DNA of 64,000 bases from Polynucleobacter necessarius (GTDB lineage: Bacteria > Pseudomonadota > Gammaproteobacteria > Burkholderiales > Burkholderiaceae): contig NZ_LT606946.1 of assembly GCF_900095175.1 (NCBI RefSeq), positions 126,712-190,711 on the forward strand, written 5' to 3'. Positions within the stretch are counted from its first letter, which is position 1; each line of letters begins with the position of its first letter. The translations under genes were made by a program, and so were the position numbers. The notes below the pieces were generated by a model. That model searched no databases. It was not told the DNA's origin and saw only the letters and a program-made list of their open reading frames with translations. This document shows, in pieces, positions 19,463-29,284 of the stretch.

Positions 19463-21075
19463 TTAGCGCAGTAAGATATTGATGGAGATGAGATCTTCAT
19501 CTGATAGCGCTGCCGCATGTGCCTTTAGTTTTATGGCATTCAGAATTGTGTTGTAGCGCGCTTGCTGTAATTGCGAGCGTGTTGTGATCACGGTATTTAA
19601 AGCAATCAATACATCAATATTGATCAAAGTCCCCACCTGAAATCCCAGCTTACTAGACTCCAGCGCTGAAGTGGATGGGCGCTCAGCTGCCTCATAGGCT
19701 TTGACGCTGGCTAGGCCACCATAGAAGCCGGTAAATGCTGCACGGGTACTTTGGGCTGCGGTACGGCGTGCATTGTCATAGTTCGCCTTTGCTGCATCTA
19801 GCAGGGCAGCATTCTGACGAATTAGAGAGCTGTTATAGCCGCCGGAGACCAAGGGAATGGTCATCTGCAAGGCGATAGTGTTGTTATAAATATTCGTTTG
19901 TGGCGGGGTTAGGCTATTGGCCGTTCTGTTAGAGGTGTTGTAACCCGCTGTACCTACAAAATTAAGAGAAGGATAATTCAGTGCCTGCGAAGCCTTGTAG
20001 GTGCTCTCCGCTAAGTTAACTGAGAGCTGACCTGCCAAGACATTAAAGTTGGCTGTTTCTGCTTGATTAATCCAATCCTCTAGAGTTTGACCTTTCGGCA
20101 ATTGAGGGTTGACGCTGTCTGCAATCGGAGTGCCATTACCATCTTTTGATTTAGAGCGGAGGGTCCTTGAGAACGCCATCAATCTTAGCTTCTTTGATAA
20201 GTGGTTTTAGAGCGCCTACAGGGCGGCCTACTAACTGCTCCAGTACACCTCGTTTAACGATCAGATCTGCTTGAGCAGCAATTTCTTGAGAATTAGCAAG
20301 GTCAAGAGCTGCTTGTGCAGTGTTGACATCAACAATAGTTGCCAGACCAGCATCAATCTTGGCTTGAGCAATCTCTAGCTGCTGTTTGATCAACCCTTTT
20401 TTATTGCGATAGAGCTCAACGTTATCTTGACTGGTGAGTGCATCGAAGTACGCTTGTGAAACACGAATAATCAGGTCTTGTTGCGCTAAGTAAAAGCGCA
20501 TATCCGCAATTTTGGTATTGAGGTCACCCTGTTTAAATGCTTCAAATGCTGCCATATTGAAGACAGGTTGAGTGAGGGTGACGGTATAGTTTTTTGATCG
20601 TATACCCGATTGCTGGGATATGAGCTAGCAGGAGTATTGCCTGCCGCATGCTGATAGTAGCGAGTACCACCAGGTACGGCGCTAGCCTGTGGGAGCAGGA
20701 GGGATAAACCTTGCCAATAAAGCTCTTTACTAGCTTGATAGTTAAAACGAGCAGCATTTAATACAGGATCGCTAAATGCTGCTTCTTGGTAGAGTCGAAT
20801 TAAATCCGTTGCCTGACTAGTATTAGTTGCACTGTTAGCGCTGACATTAGACGGTGCTTCATTGATCGGAATCGCTTGCTTTGGCAAGGCGACCATCTGT
20901 GGCGGCATGTCTAGACCTACTAAGATTGTGCACTCACAGGGGTTGGCAATGAAGGTTTGGCCCCATTAGCGCTTTGTGCTAGTGCTGCGGACGGATAGAC
21001 TCCGAGTCCGAACGCCTGACCCAGGATTACACCAAAACTGGTTAACTGAGAGAGGCGAAAACGTGTCGATGTCAT
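19463..21075 (-). pseudogene. TolC-type outer membrane efflux protein broken by three frameshifts
   Basis: Read from ATG 21075, a signal peptide (ending near SAALAQS) is followed by a stop at 20920-20922. The protein resumes in another frame with DLIRLYQEAAFSDPVLNAAR. It shifts again at an A6 run near 20590-20595, resuming with NYTVTLTQPVFN, and a third time near 20155-20175, ending with the TolC-like helices and LSDEDLISINILLR. Joined together the pieces make a near full TolC outer membrane channel with both repeat halves. The three shifts argue for loss of function. It lies just after waaC on the opposite strand. Confidence 0.88.
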
Positions 21076-21206
21076 CTCGATGTCATCTAATTCGGGTGCT
21101 TTTCAATGTGCCATGAAGTTTAAGGCCTATTTGCCTAAAGCGCTGGATTTAAGCCTTATTTTGCCAAATCCTAGGATCTGCTTCATCTATCTATAAAATT
21201 GCGCCT

Positions 21207-22052
21207 ATGGATCTAATTTTGCTAGCTAAAGCGGTAGTACTGGGGGTAGTGGAGGGCTTAACCGAGTTTTTGCCAATCTCCAGTACGGGCCATCTGATTT
21301 TGGTTGGTGATTTACTCGACTTCAATGATGAGCGTGGAAAGGCTTTCGAGGTCATTATTCAGTTTGGCGCGATTTTGGCAGTTTGTTGGGAGTTCCGAGA
21401 AAAGCTCTGGAAGGTTGCTGCTACTGCTCGAACAAGCGCCATCTCTCAACGCTTCATTCTCAATCTATTGATTGCCTCTATTCCAGCGATGGGTTTGGCG
21501 TTCGTATTTGGCAAATACATTAAAGCTGTTTTATTTGCGCCCATTCCGGTGGCTTCTGCATTTATCGTTGGCGCACTGGTGATCTTCTGGGCAGAGCGCC
21601 GTCAGCAAAAACTTATCTCAAGCAAATCACATATTCAGTCGGTAGATGATCTCATCCCAATGGATGCTTTAAAGGTTGGGCTGGCGCAATGCGCTGCTTT
21701 AATCCCTGGAACTTCTCGTTCCGGTGCGACCATTATTGGCGGCATGTTATTTGGCCTGCCGCGTGCAGTTGCGACTGAATTTTCTTTCTTCTTAGCAATT
21801 CCTGTAATCGGCGGTGCAACTGCTTACGAACTTCTCAAGCTTTGGAAAAATCCCGTTTCTTTGTCTGGCGATTTTACTTGGGCGATTGTGGTCGGTTTTA
21901 TCTCCGCTTTTATCTCCGCATTTATTTGTGTGCGCTGGTTGATTCATTATGTTGCTGGACATAACTTCATCCCATTCGCCTGGTATCGCATTGTCTTTGG
22001 TGTGCTGGTATTGGTGAGTGCGTACACCGGCCTTGTAGCCTGGTCCCACTAA
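21207..22052 (+). CDS. uppP: Undecaprenyl-diphosphatase (BacA family)
   Basis: UppP recycles undecaprenyl pyrophosphate to the monophosphate lipid carrier used for peptidoglycan and O-antigen. Its two signature loops are present: [16 protein letters not shown] near the N-terminus and [14 protein letters not shown] at about 170. About seven hydrophobic segments cover the 281 residues. A TATAAAAT-like box lies just upstream of the ATG. Confidence 0.95.
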   Translation: MDLILLAKAVVLGVVEGLTEFLPISSTGHLILVGDLLDFNDERGKAFEVIIQFGAILAVCWEFREKLWKVAATARTSAISQRFILNLLIASIPAMGLAFVFGKYIKAVLFAPIPVASAFIVGALVIFWAERRQQKLISSKSHIQSVDDLIPMDALKVGLAQCAALIPGTSRSGATIIGGMLFGLPRAVATEFSFFLAIPVIGGATAYELLKLWKNPVSLSGDFTWAIVVGFISAFISAFICVRWLIHYVAGHNFIPFAWYRIVFGVLVLVSAYTGLVAWSH

Positions 22053-22093
22053 ACCAAGATAATTCAAATTCATAGACGCAGATTGGAATAAAT

Positions 22094-22552
22094 ATGGATG
22101 TATCAATTGACGCTATTACCAATAATATTCAGCTGGCATTAGCCCCAGTCTTTTTATTGACTGCAGTAGCAACTTTAATTAATGCAATCTCTGCTCGCTT
22201 GGCTCGATCGGTGGATCGTATGCGCGCTATTCAGCACCGAATTCAAGAGGGCGGCATTCAGGATCAAGATATGTTGACTCATATGACGCAAGAGGCGAAT
22301 GAGGCAAAGGTCAGGGGGCGTCTTTGTACGGCTGCGATTTTCTTTGATGTATTAAGCGGCGTATTTATTTCTTTAACAGTTCTAGAGTTATTTTTCTTCC
22401 AGGCAGGTGCGGTGCGGTCATTACAGGCCACCTATGTCATTTGGACGTTTGTACTGGGATTGATGTCGTTTATGACTTCGCTTTCTATCGTGCTAGGTGA
22501 AGTGGTTTATGCCTATCGCTCGGCTGGCTGGAATACGCCTTTTCCAAAATAG
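22094..22552 (+). CDS. DUF2721 family membrane protein
   Basis: The 152-residue protein has an N-terminal helix ending [25 protein letters not shown], the family's most conserved region, and two further hydrophobic helices ([23 protein letters not shown] and [19 protein letters not shown]). This matches DUF2721, whose function is unknown. It sits between uppP and trmB on the same strand. Confidence 0.75.
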   Translation: MDVSIDAITNNIQLALAPVFLLTAVATLINAISARLARSVDRMRAIQHRIQEGGIQDQDMLTHMTQEANEAKVRGRLCTAAIFFDVLSGVFISLTVLELFFFQAGAVRSLQATYVIWTFVLGLMSFMTSLSIVLGEVVYAYRSAGWNTPFPK

Positions 22553-22590
22553 AGTCTAAGAAATCCATAAAGTATGAAAGTATTTCTCTC

Positions 22591-23388
22591 GTGAATTTTT
22601 CAAGAACTGAGCGTATCCGCTCTTTTGTATTGCGTGCTGGTAGAACCACTGCTGGCCAGCAGCGGGCTATTGATGACTTGGGCCCTCAGTTCTTAGTGCC
22701 ATTTCAAGAGACCGTATTGGATCTTCCTCAGGCTTTTAATGGCTCCTCCCGTCCAAAGATATTGGAGATTGGTTTTGGGATGGGGGAGACCACTGCCAAA
22801 ATTGCTGCCTTACGCACTGAGGATGATTTTTTGGCAATTGAAGTGCACTCTCCAGGAGTTGGCGCTTTACTAAAACTGATTGGTGAAAACCAGCTGACCA
22901 ATTTACGCTTGATTCGTCATGATGCAATTGAGGTGCTAGAGAAGATGATTGCACCAAACTCTTTTGATGGTATTCATATTTACTTTGCAGATCCTTGGCA
23001 TAAGAAGCGTCATCACAAGCGCCGCCTAATTCAGGTAGAGTTTGTGAGACTGCTGGTTTCTCGTCTCAAACCTGGTGCCTATTTGCATTTAGCTACCGAC
23101 TGGCATAACTATGCTGAGCAAATGCTCTTAGTATTAAATGCAGAGTCCGACTTAGAAAATACCTCTACTGATCAAATACGCATTGAAACTTTTTCAGCGA
23201 CTGATGTTGCTAGTGAAATTGAGCTTGCTAAAGAGTCTTTTAAAGAATTCAAGCCGACTCTTAAGCAGATGGAGGCTAAGCATTCTGGGTATGTCGAGAG
23301 ACCTGCATATAGACCAACCACTAAGTTTGAAACTCGGGGCATTAAGCTGGGACATGGTGTGTGGGACTTAGTCTATAAGAAAAAATAA
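22591..23388 (+). CDS. trmB: tRNA (guanine-N7-)-methyltransferase
   Basis: TrmB methylates G46 of tRNA. The SAM site [16 protein letters not shown] and the diagnostic [15 protein letters not shown] block, with the substrate-binding Asp and Pro-Trp, are clear. The late [20 protein letters not shown] is the family end. The start is GTG 22591, giving 265 residues. A strong bidirectional terminator follows. Confidence 0.94.
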   Translation: MNFSRTERIRSFVLRAGRTTAGQQRAIDDLGPQFLVPFQETVLDLPQAFNGSSRPKILEIGFGMGETTAKIAALRTEDDFLAIEVHSPGVGALLKLIGENQLTNLRLIRHDAIEVLEKMIAPNSFDGIHIYFADPWHKKRHHKRRLIQVEFVRLLVSRLKPGAYLHLATDWHNYAEQMLLVLNAESDLENTSTDQIRIETFSATDVASEIELAKESFKEFKPTLKQMEAKHSGYVERPAYRPTTKFETRGIKLGHGVWDLVYKKK

Positions 23389-23407
23389 AGTAGCAATGAT
23401 GTCAAAA

Positions 23408-23449
23408 AATAAAGCCGCTCATTTAACCTAAAAGAGCGGCTTTATTAGT
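23408..23449. terminator. Bidirectional rho-independent terminator between trmB and gabD
   Basis: ATAAAGCCGCTC pairs with GAGCGGCTTTAT around a 13-base loop in the 74-base gap between convergent trmB and gabD. A/T tracts flank both sides, so it can end transcription from either direction. Confidence 0.85.
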
Positions 23450-23462
23450 TTCTGATCTTAGC

Positions 23463-24935
23463 TTACAGACCAAGACAAACGTATTTCAGCTCTAGGTACT
23501 CATCCATGCCATAGATGCTACCTTCACGTCCTAAGCCGGATTGCTTTACACCTCCAAATGGACCCACTTCATTGGAGATGATCCCAGAATTCACGCCCAC
23601 AATGCCGTACTCCAATGCCTCTGCCGCTTTCCAGATGCGACCAATATCTCGGCTGTAGAAGTAGGAAGCCAAGCCAAACTGGCTATTGTTAGCCAGTCTG
23701 ATTGCTTCCTCGTCGCTTTCAAACGGGATGATTGGGGCTACTGGTCCGAATGTCTCTTCATAGGTAATGAGCATGTCATTAGTGACATTAGACAAAATAG
23801 TGGGCTCATAAAAAGTGCCACCTAAAGGGGAGGGCCTACCACCAGCAACGAGCTTTGCACCCTTACTAATGGCATCGGCTACATGCCTCTCCACCTTCTC
23901 TAAAGCAGCCTGCTCAATCAGTGGGCCTTGCGTAGTGCCAGTCTCCATACCATTACCCACTTTAATCGCTTGAATAGCTTTGGCAAACTTCTCCACAAAT
24001 TGATCGAGCACATTCTTGTGGACATAAAAGCGATTCGCGCAAACGCAAGTTTGACCAGAGTTGCGATATTTAGATGCCATTGCACCAGAGACTGCCGCAT
24101 CGATATCCGCATCTTCAAAAACAATAAAGGGTGCATGGCCACCAAGTTCGAGGGCTAATTTTTTTACGGTAGGTGCGCACTGAGCCATCAAAATACGACC
24201 TACTTCTGTAGATCCAGTAAATGACAGATGACGAACTACAGGTGAGGCGCACAGTATTTTGCCAATCACAATCGATTGCTCGGCATCTGCCGTCAGAATG
24301 TTGATTACACTTGCTGGTACGCCAGCACGTTGTGCAAGTTCAGCTAGGGCAAGAGCCGATAGCGGAGTTAGTTCGGCGGGCTTAATAACAATGGTGCAAC
24401 CTGCTGCCATTGCTGGCGCAATCTTGCGGGTAATCATGGTAATCGGAAAATTCCATGGAGTAATTGCTACGCAGACACCAATCGGCTGCTTCATCACGAT
24501 GAGACGTTTATCGCTCCAAGTTGTGCTTGGAATAGAACCTGCTACCCGCTTAGCTTCTTCTGCAAACCATTCAATAAATGAAGCGCCGTAAGTCACTTCA
24601 CCAGTTGCCTCAACTAAGGGCTTGCCTTGTTCCAGGGTCATCAGAGTGGCAAGGTCTTGAGTATTCTGAATAATCAGATCAAACCATTTGCGCATCACCT
24701 GGGCACGCTCTTTAGCAGTTTTACTTTTCCATTCTCGAAAGGCGACCTCTGCAGCTTGGATTGCCAGTTCTGCATCTTTGGTCCCAAGATTGCTTACTTG
24801 TGCAAGGTGCTCGCCAGTAGCTGGATTAGTAACAGCAAAGGTATTTTCAGACTTTACCCAGGCGCCGTTAATAAAGGCATCTTCTTTAAACAAGCTCGGA
24901 TCTTTGAGTAAGGGGCGAATATCTATTTTTTGCAT
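23463..24935 (-). CDS. gabD: NAD(P)-dependent succinate-semialdehyde dehydrogenase
   Basis: An aldehyde dehydrogenase superfamily member of 490 residues. It has the cofactor region ITPWNFPITMITRKIAPAMAAGCT, the general-base Glu in KLALELGGHAPFIV and the catalytic Cys in NSGQTCVCANRFYVH. The GabD-type features VNSGIISNEVGPFGGVKQSGLGREG at the C-terminus favour succinate-semialdehyde as substrate. It probably feeds succinate into the TCA cycle. It appears to be a single-gene unit. Confidence 0.9.
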   Translation of the reverse strand: MQKIDIRPLLKDPSLFKEDAFINGAWVKSENTFAVTNPATGEHLAQVSNLGTKDAELAIQAAEVAFREWKSKTAKERAQVMRKWFDLIIQNTQDLATLMTLEQGKPLVEATGEVTYGASFIEWFAEEAKRVAGSIPSTTWSDKRLIVMKQPIGVCVAITPWNFPITMITRKIAPAMAAGCTIVIKPAELTPLSALALAELAQRAGVPASVINILTADAEQSIVIGKILCASPVVRHLSFTGSTEVGRILMAQCAPTVKKLALELGGHAPFIVFEDADIDAAVSGAMASKYRNSGQTCVCANRFYVHKNVLDQFVEKFAKAIQAIKVGNGMETGTTQGPLIEQAALEKVERHVADAISKGAKLVAGGRPSPLGGTFYEPTILSNVTNDMLITYEETFGPVAPIIPFESDEEAIRLANNSQFGLASYFYSRDIGRIWKAAEALEYGIVGVNSGIISNEVGPFGGVKQSGLGREGSIYGMDEYLELKYVCLGL

Positions 24936-25023
24936 GGCAAAGTCTCCAAAATCGTTCTAGCTATTGATGGTTGATGGCTTAATCTATTTAATCAACTGAT
25001 TTTATCCCTCAGGCGAGGGTAAT

Positions 25024-25057
25024 GAAAAACCCCTGGACTCTGAACGAGTGCAGGGGT
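25024..25057 (-). terminator. Rho-independent terminator of the ribBA-ribH-nusB operon
   Basis: On the minus strand ACCCCTG pairs with CAGGGGT and is followed directly by a run of T. It lies about 40 bases beyond the nusB stop, the expected place for the end of this transcript. Confidence 0.8.
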
Positions 25058-25096
25058 CTAGTGAACTGCTTTTCGAGGCTTGGGCTGCTGGTGAGC

Positions 25097-25600
25097 TTAG
25101 CCCGTCTGAATCTCTGCACTTCTTAGCTTTTGAGCTAAGAGGTCTAGTACCCCGTTCACGTATTTATGACCATCGGTACCGCCGAAGGTCTTAGCAAGCT
25201 CTACGGCCTCATTAATAGCTACTTTATATGGCGCGGACAGGTCGATAGCCAATTCATAAGCACCGATCAATAAAGCAGCATGCTCAACAGGGGAGAGCTC
25301 ATTAATAGGGCGATCCAGTGCAGGGGTAATGATGCCTTCGAGCTCATCTGTACGCTCTAAAACGCCAGCAAAAATGCCTTGGAATAAATCATGTTGGCAA
25401 CGACGAAAGCCAGGGTCTTCTGCTAACTGTTTAGCGATGGCTGCGGCATTCGGTAGGCTACCTGCGCGACGCATCACTAGACTTTGATATACACCTTGAA
25501 GGGCATACTCACGAGCACGGCGGCGTGGCGTTAGGGAGCGTTTTGGTGCGCTGGCCACAGGGGCTTGCGATGTTGCGGGAGTCTTAGTCATATCAATCAT
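25097..25600 (-). CDS. nusB: Transcription antitermination protein NusB
   Basis: NusB binds boxA RNA with S10 in rRNA antitermination. After a roughly 20-residue Ala/Pro/Ser-rich leader, the NusB fold starts RRRAREYALQGVYQSL and ends in NEAVELAKTFGGTDGHKYVNGVLDLLA, the family signature. At 167 residues it is normal length. Its ATG at 25600 overlaps the ribH stop, matching the common rib-nus arrangement in Proteobacteria. Confidence 0.94.
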   Translation of the reverse strand: MIDMTKTPATSQAPVASAPKRSLTPRRRAREYALQGVYQSLVMRRAGSLPNAAAIAKQLAEDPGFRRCQHDLFQGIFAGVLERTDELEGIITPALDRPINELSPVEHAALLIGAYELAIDLSAPYKVAINEAVELAKTFGGTDGHKYVNGVLDLLAQKLRSAEIQTG

Positions 25601-26115
25601 TACTCTTCGCTGGGATTGATTTCAAAATCAATGTCTGGTGTGAGAGCCAATGCTAGGTTAGCTATTTCAACAACAGCTTTAGCACAATCAGCGCCTTTAA
25701 CTTGAACGCGTACTTGTGCCTGCTCATCCGTCTCGCAGGTGAGAATACCATTGGCAATTGGTAGCCCAAACTCAAGGCAAACACGGGTAATACCGGCACC
25801 AGATTCATTCGATACGAGTTCAAAGTGGTAAGTCTCGCCGCGGATGATGGCACCTAGTGCAACCAAGCCATCAAACTCACCTGTTTCAGCTAACTTTTGA
25901 AGTGCGAATGGAATTTCTAATGCGCCCGGCACGGTGACTAACTTGATATCAGATTGGGAGACGCCTAACTTGATGAGCTCTTCAATACATGCAGTAGTGA
26001 GGGCAACGCAATGCGCTTCATTAAAGCGCGCTTGTACGATGCCAACGCGTAGATCTTGACCATTGAGATCGGTAGCAAGTACGCCTACAGCAGATTCGTC
26101 ATTGGATGTATTCAT
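25600..26115 (-). CDS. ribH: 6,7-dimethyl-8-ribityllumazine synthase
   Basis: RibH condenses the ribityl pyrimidine with the four-carbon phosphate to make lumazine. Motifs are [28 protein letters not shown] and [20 protein letters not shown] with the catalytic His. It has 171 residues. It lies 17 bases after ribBA and is coupled to nusB by an overlapping start and stop. Confidence 0.95.
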   Translation of the reverse strand: MNTSNDESAVGVLATDLNGQDLRVGIVQARFNEAHCVALTTACIEELIKLGVSQSDIKLVTVPGALEIPFALQKLAETGEFDGLVALGAIIRGETYHFELVSNESGAGITRVCLEFGLPIANGILTCETDEQAQVRVQVKGADCAKAVVEIANLALALTPDIDFEINPSEE

Positions 26116-26132
26116 TAATTTCCCGGAATTAC

Positions 26133-27284
26133 TTATTGTTGAGATTCAAGATTGGATTGAAAAGGGGTATAGCCAGTCACTTCAAGCTTGTATCCAGATA
26201 AGCTTGGCACGGGACTTGGATTGGCTAATAAACGCATTTTTCCTACGCCAAGATCTTTGAGAATTTGCGCACCGATGCCGTAAGTACGGAAATCTGTTTT
26301 TCGTGTTGGCGGTACGCTTGTGTTTTCTGATTCTGCGCCATTGAGTTTATGAAACTGTGCCAACCAATCTGCATCTCCTAGAGCCGCAATACCAGAGGCA
26401 TTGAGTAAAACAGCGACGCCAGCTGGTGAGGCTGCTAGCTTTTGGAGTGCTTGAGCCAGTGGCCAAGAGTGGGTGCTGACATTGGCGTCCAAGAAATCCA
26501 ATGCTGTAAGTGGTTCATGTACACGAACTAAAGTTTCTACGCTCTCCGAAGGCTTGCCGTGAACTAAAGCCAAGTGAATGCAAGAGCTTGGGGTATCGCG
26601 ATAGACGATGCCCTGAAACTTGCCCCAAGGAGTGTTGAACTCACGCTCGCCTTCGCGGACCATAATACTTTCATGTTGACTACGATATTGGATGAGATCA
26701 GCAATGCTGCCAATCTTTAATTGATGTTCTTTGGCAAACTCGAGCAAGTCTGGCAATCGTGCCATGCTGCCATCATCTTTCATGATTTCGCAAATCACGG
26801 CGGTAGGTGAGCAACCTGCCATGGTAGCTAAATCACAACCAGCCTCTGTATGACCTGAGCGAATCAATACACCGCCAGGCTGTGCCATCAATGGAAAGAT
26901 GTGACCTGGTTGAACTAGGTCGTTTGGTTTTGCATTAGCTGCAACCGCAGTTTTGATTGTATGGGCGCGGTCTGCCGCTGAGATTCCAGTAGTAACACCA
27001 CTAGCTGCTTCAATCGAAACTGTGAAATTGGTTCCCATGGAGGTGCCGTTATCGCGCACCATCAAAGGAAGGTTGATTTGTTGGCAACGTTCGCGTGTCA
27101 AAGTCAGGCAAATTAATCCACGACCATGCTTAGCCATGAAATTCACCGCCTCTGGGGTGACATGATCGGCAGCAAGCACTAAGTCGCCTTCATTCTCGCG
27201 ATCTTCTTCATCGACCAGAATGACCATCTTGCCAGCTTTCATGTCGGCAACGATTTCTTCTGTGGAGGCAAGGATATTTTGCAT
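26133..27284 (-). CDS. ribBA: 3,4-dihydroxy-2-butanone 4-phosphate synthase with degenerate GTP cyclohydrolase II-like domain
   Basis: Residues 1-205 are a complete RibB domain with [12 protein letters not shown], the [10 protein letters not shown] block, [10 protein letters not shown] and [10 protein letters not shown]. The second half keeps the fold end [23 protein letters not shown] but reads [15 protein letters not shown] where true RibA has a Cys-rich zinc site. The GTP cyclohydrolase II part is therefore probably inactive. This RibB/RibA-like type is common in betaproteobacteria, so a separate ribA is expected elsewhere. First gene of the ribBA-ribH-nusB operon. Confidence 0.9.
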   Translation of the reverse strand: MQNILASTEEIVADMKAGKMVILVDEEDRENEGDLVLAADHVTPEAVNFMAKHGRGLICLTLTRERCQQINLPLMVRDNGTSMGTNFTVSIEAASGVTTGISAADRAHTIKTAVAANAKPNDLVQPGHIFPLMAQPGGVLIRSGHTEAGCDLATMAGCSPTAVICEIMKDDGSMARLPDLLEFAKEHQLKIGSIADLIQYRSQHESIMVREGEREFNTPWGKFQGIVYRDTPSSCIHLALVHGKPSESVETLVRVHEPLTALDFLDANVSTHSWPLAQALQKLAASPAGVAVLLNASGIAALGDADWLAQFHKLNGAESENTSVPPTRKTDFRTYGIGAQILKDLGVGKMRLLANPSPVPSLSGYKLEVTGYTPFQSNLESQQ

Positions 27285-27415
27285 AGCCCTCTATTTTAAG
27301 CTGAGGAGGGGCTTTTGGTTTCTACCTAGCGCACCGAGCCCAATATCCAGCTTTTCTGACGATCGGCACCCATTTATTGGCTGTATTCCCTTGATGCGAC
27401 TTAGGAGGATGGCCA

Positions 27416-27754
27416 ATGCCCAAGATTCCCAGTGAATACAGCCATAGACCCACCAAGCCCCAGGATTTAAAAGGACAAGCCAATGGCTTTGTCTTGTTGG
27501 AAGTGCTTGTAGCGATGACCTTGATAGCAACCGGCTGGATCAGTCTTGGTAATACCTATCAAAAATTAGTGCTGCTTATGGGGCAATTAGGGGCAAGACG
27601 AGAGCAAATACACCAGGAGCTAGACCAACATGAGATTGCCCAAGCTACAGCAGCAAAAATCGTATCGAGAGAAAGCCTATTAAATGAGTCTACTGGAGTG
27701 CCTCGTCGGATTCACACTATGCCTCATCTTGGTAGGGCCTCTATTAAAAAATAG
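27416..27754 (+). pseudogene. PilV/GspI-type minor prepilin, probably frameshifted near its end
   Basis: A class III signal is present: GQANG followed by FVLLEVLVAMTLIATGW, with Glu at +5 and a hydrophobic helix, as in minor pilins of the PilV/GspI type. After about residue 80 the sequence (STGVPRRIHTMPHLG) overlaps the next gene by 71 bases and does not look pilin-like. A stop in another frame (TAA directly before ATG 27684) suggests the native end, with a shift near an A5 run at about 27655. The first of four decayed pilin genes. Confidence 0.6.
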
Positions 27755-28331
27755 TGGAGAACTGATCGTCAAACAAATTGAGTTGGAGAAATCCCAATCA
27801 CTCGCACTTGAAGCGGATCGTGCTTTGGAATTGATTGGCCGATCCATTCGCATGGCAGGATTTCAAAATTTGCCATCTCCATTGGCAAGGCAATCACAAC
27901 AATCAAAACAAGGTTTTATTGATATTTAGAAAGGAGTTGGATTTCGAGGTTCGGACTCCATCATGGTAAAGCATGAAGTATCTAAAGGAGTTGACTTTGA
28001 TTGCATCGGAAATGTCATTACTAATGAGCGCGCCAAGAAAAGTATCACTCAACAGGGATTCATTGTTGATCGACAAGCAAGCCTTCCTAAGGGTGTGCGA
28101 GTAAATGGCGGTTCACTCATTTGCCAATCACTGGATCGTCAGGGCCGCTTACAAAACACCACTTTAATGAATGGTGTGGAGCGTTTATCGATCGAGTCTA
28201 TTCAAGTTGAGCATCTGCCTATAAGCCAATCTCGTAAAGTGCCGAAAACATTCAGGGTGAAGCTGGTGATGACTGATGGAGCAAGGATTCAGCGCATATT
28301 TGAGCGTACTTTTTCTACAAGAAACCTTTAG
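27684..28331 (+). pseudogene. PilW-type minor prepilin interrupted by an in-frame TAG
   Basis: The N-terminus MSLLECLVGFTLCLILVGPLL is a prepilin helix with Glu at +5, and SLALEADRALELIGRSIRMAGFQN is typical of PilW. A TAG at 27927-27929 stops it at residue 81. The same frame then continues for 134 codons (KGVGFRGSDSI, VDFDCIGN) to the C-terminal GARIQRIFERTFSTR. The usual leader before the +1 residue is missing, because a TAA directly precedes the ATG. Both features suggest a dead gene. Confidence 0.7.
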
Positions 28332-28659
28332 TGATTATTGCTTGGGTTTTATCTCTATTCATCTTGATTTCTTCCTTGATTCAGATCTTGGAGCGTTCTG
28401 TCGCACTTGAACTCATTCGCCTTAATGCTGTTACCAGTGCGGGAAAGAAATTGATCGCATCTGAAAAATTACTCTTAGAGTGTGAGGAAAGCTTGGCAAA
28501 CATTGCTTCGCTCAATCACTCTTATTGCCATATTCAATCTGTCGGAAAAAATCTCTGGCTCATTTCTACTAAAGAAATCCCACCCTCGAGATCTTGGTTT
28601 TTCTAGATGAAAAAACTAAACAAGCCAACCGCTTAAATTGGCGTCAAGAATTTGAATGA
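28331..28659 (+). pseudogene. PilX-type pilus assembly protein fragment with 3' frameshift
   Basis: The GTG at 28331 overlaps the pilW stop and gives a single N-terminal membrane helix (IIAWVLSLFILISSLIQIL), then a short periplasmic part with two Cys. The frame ends at 28606. In the next frame EILVFLDEKTKQANRL continues to a TGA at 28657-28659 that overlaps the fimT ATG, which is the expected gene junction. A one-base shift near 28570-28590 therefore broke the gene. PilX function is inferred from order and topology only. Confidence 0.5.
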
Positions 28660-29235
28660 ACAGTGTAAATGATAAAAACCTGAATTACTTTGGGGGTGAG
28701 AGTGGTGGCAGCTTGCTGGAGCTAATGACAGTGGTCCTATTGATTGCCATCATGGCAGTCATGTCAATGCCGCTGCTACAAAATGGCATGGCCGTTCGAC
28801 AAATTGATACTATCGCTCGACGTTTTATTGTTCATGCGCAATTTGCACGAGGACAAGCTTTAATGCTGGGTACTCCGATTCAGATTACCCCCATTACTGA
28901 CAAGCTTTGGGATGAGGGGTGGGTGGTGAAAAATGCCTGTTCTGACAAGCGGGCGTCATCAGCCTGTGTCGAGCATCATTGGTTTTCTCAAGGGGATATA
29001 GCGCCCATTTACTTTAAGGGTGGGGGCAAGCAATTTATTGACCCCCATAGTGGAAAAAGAGGGATTCTGTTTAATGCGGCGGGGGCTGCTAAAACCGGCC
29101 AAGGAGGCTTTGTAGCTAATCGCCTAATACTGGGGTCATGAGCAAGACGCCAGTCTTGAAAGGCAACTGATTTTGGGTAGTGGTGGTCGCTGGCGCATTT
29201 GTGATCCTGTTCGGGAAGCCAAAGCCTGTAGATAG
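28656..29235 (+). pseudogene. FimT/GspH-type minor pseudopilin with 3' frameshift
   Basis: The prepilin segment GGSLLELMTVVLLIAIMAVMSMPLL and a GspH-like body (IARRFIVHAQFARGQALMLG, RGILFNAAGAAKTGQGGFVANRL) are clear. The frame ends at 29141 just after a G4 run at 29132-29135. One frame over, GHEQDASLERQLILGSGGRW continues to a TAG at 29233-29235, which gives a normal FimT end. A single base gained in the G run explains this. Start ATG 28656. Confidence 0.7.
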
Positions 29236-29284
29236 TTTGTAGGTAAATTTGCCCCTCTAGCCCGCAATCGGTTTTAATAGACCC

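Noticed and set aside
24688..24960. Plus-strand frames over gabD
   Set aside because: They are antisense shadows of the conserved aldehyde dehydrogenase gene.
27285..27415. FMN riboswitch before ribBA
   Set aside because: The conserved riboswitch boxes were not found in the upstream region, nor before ribD or ribE.
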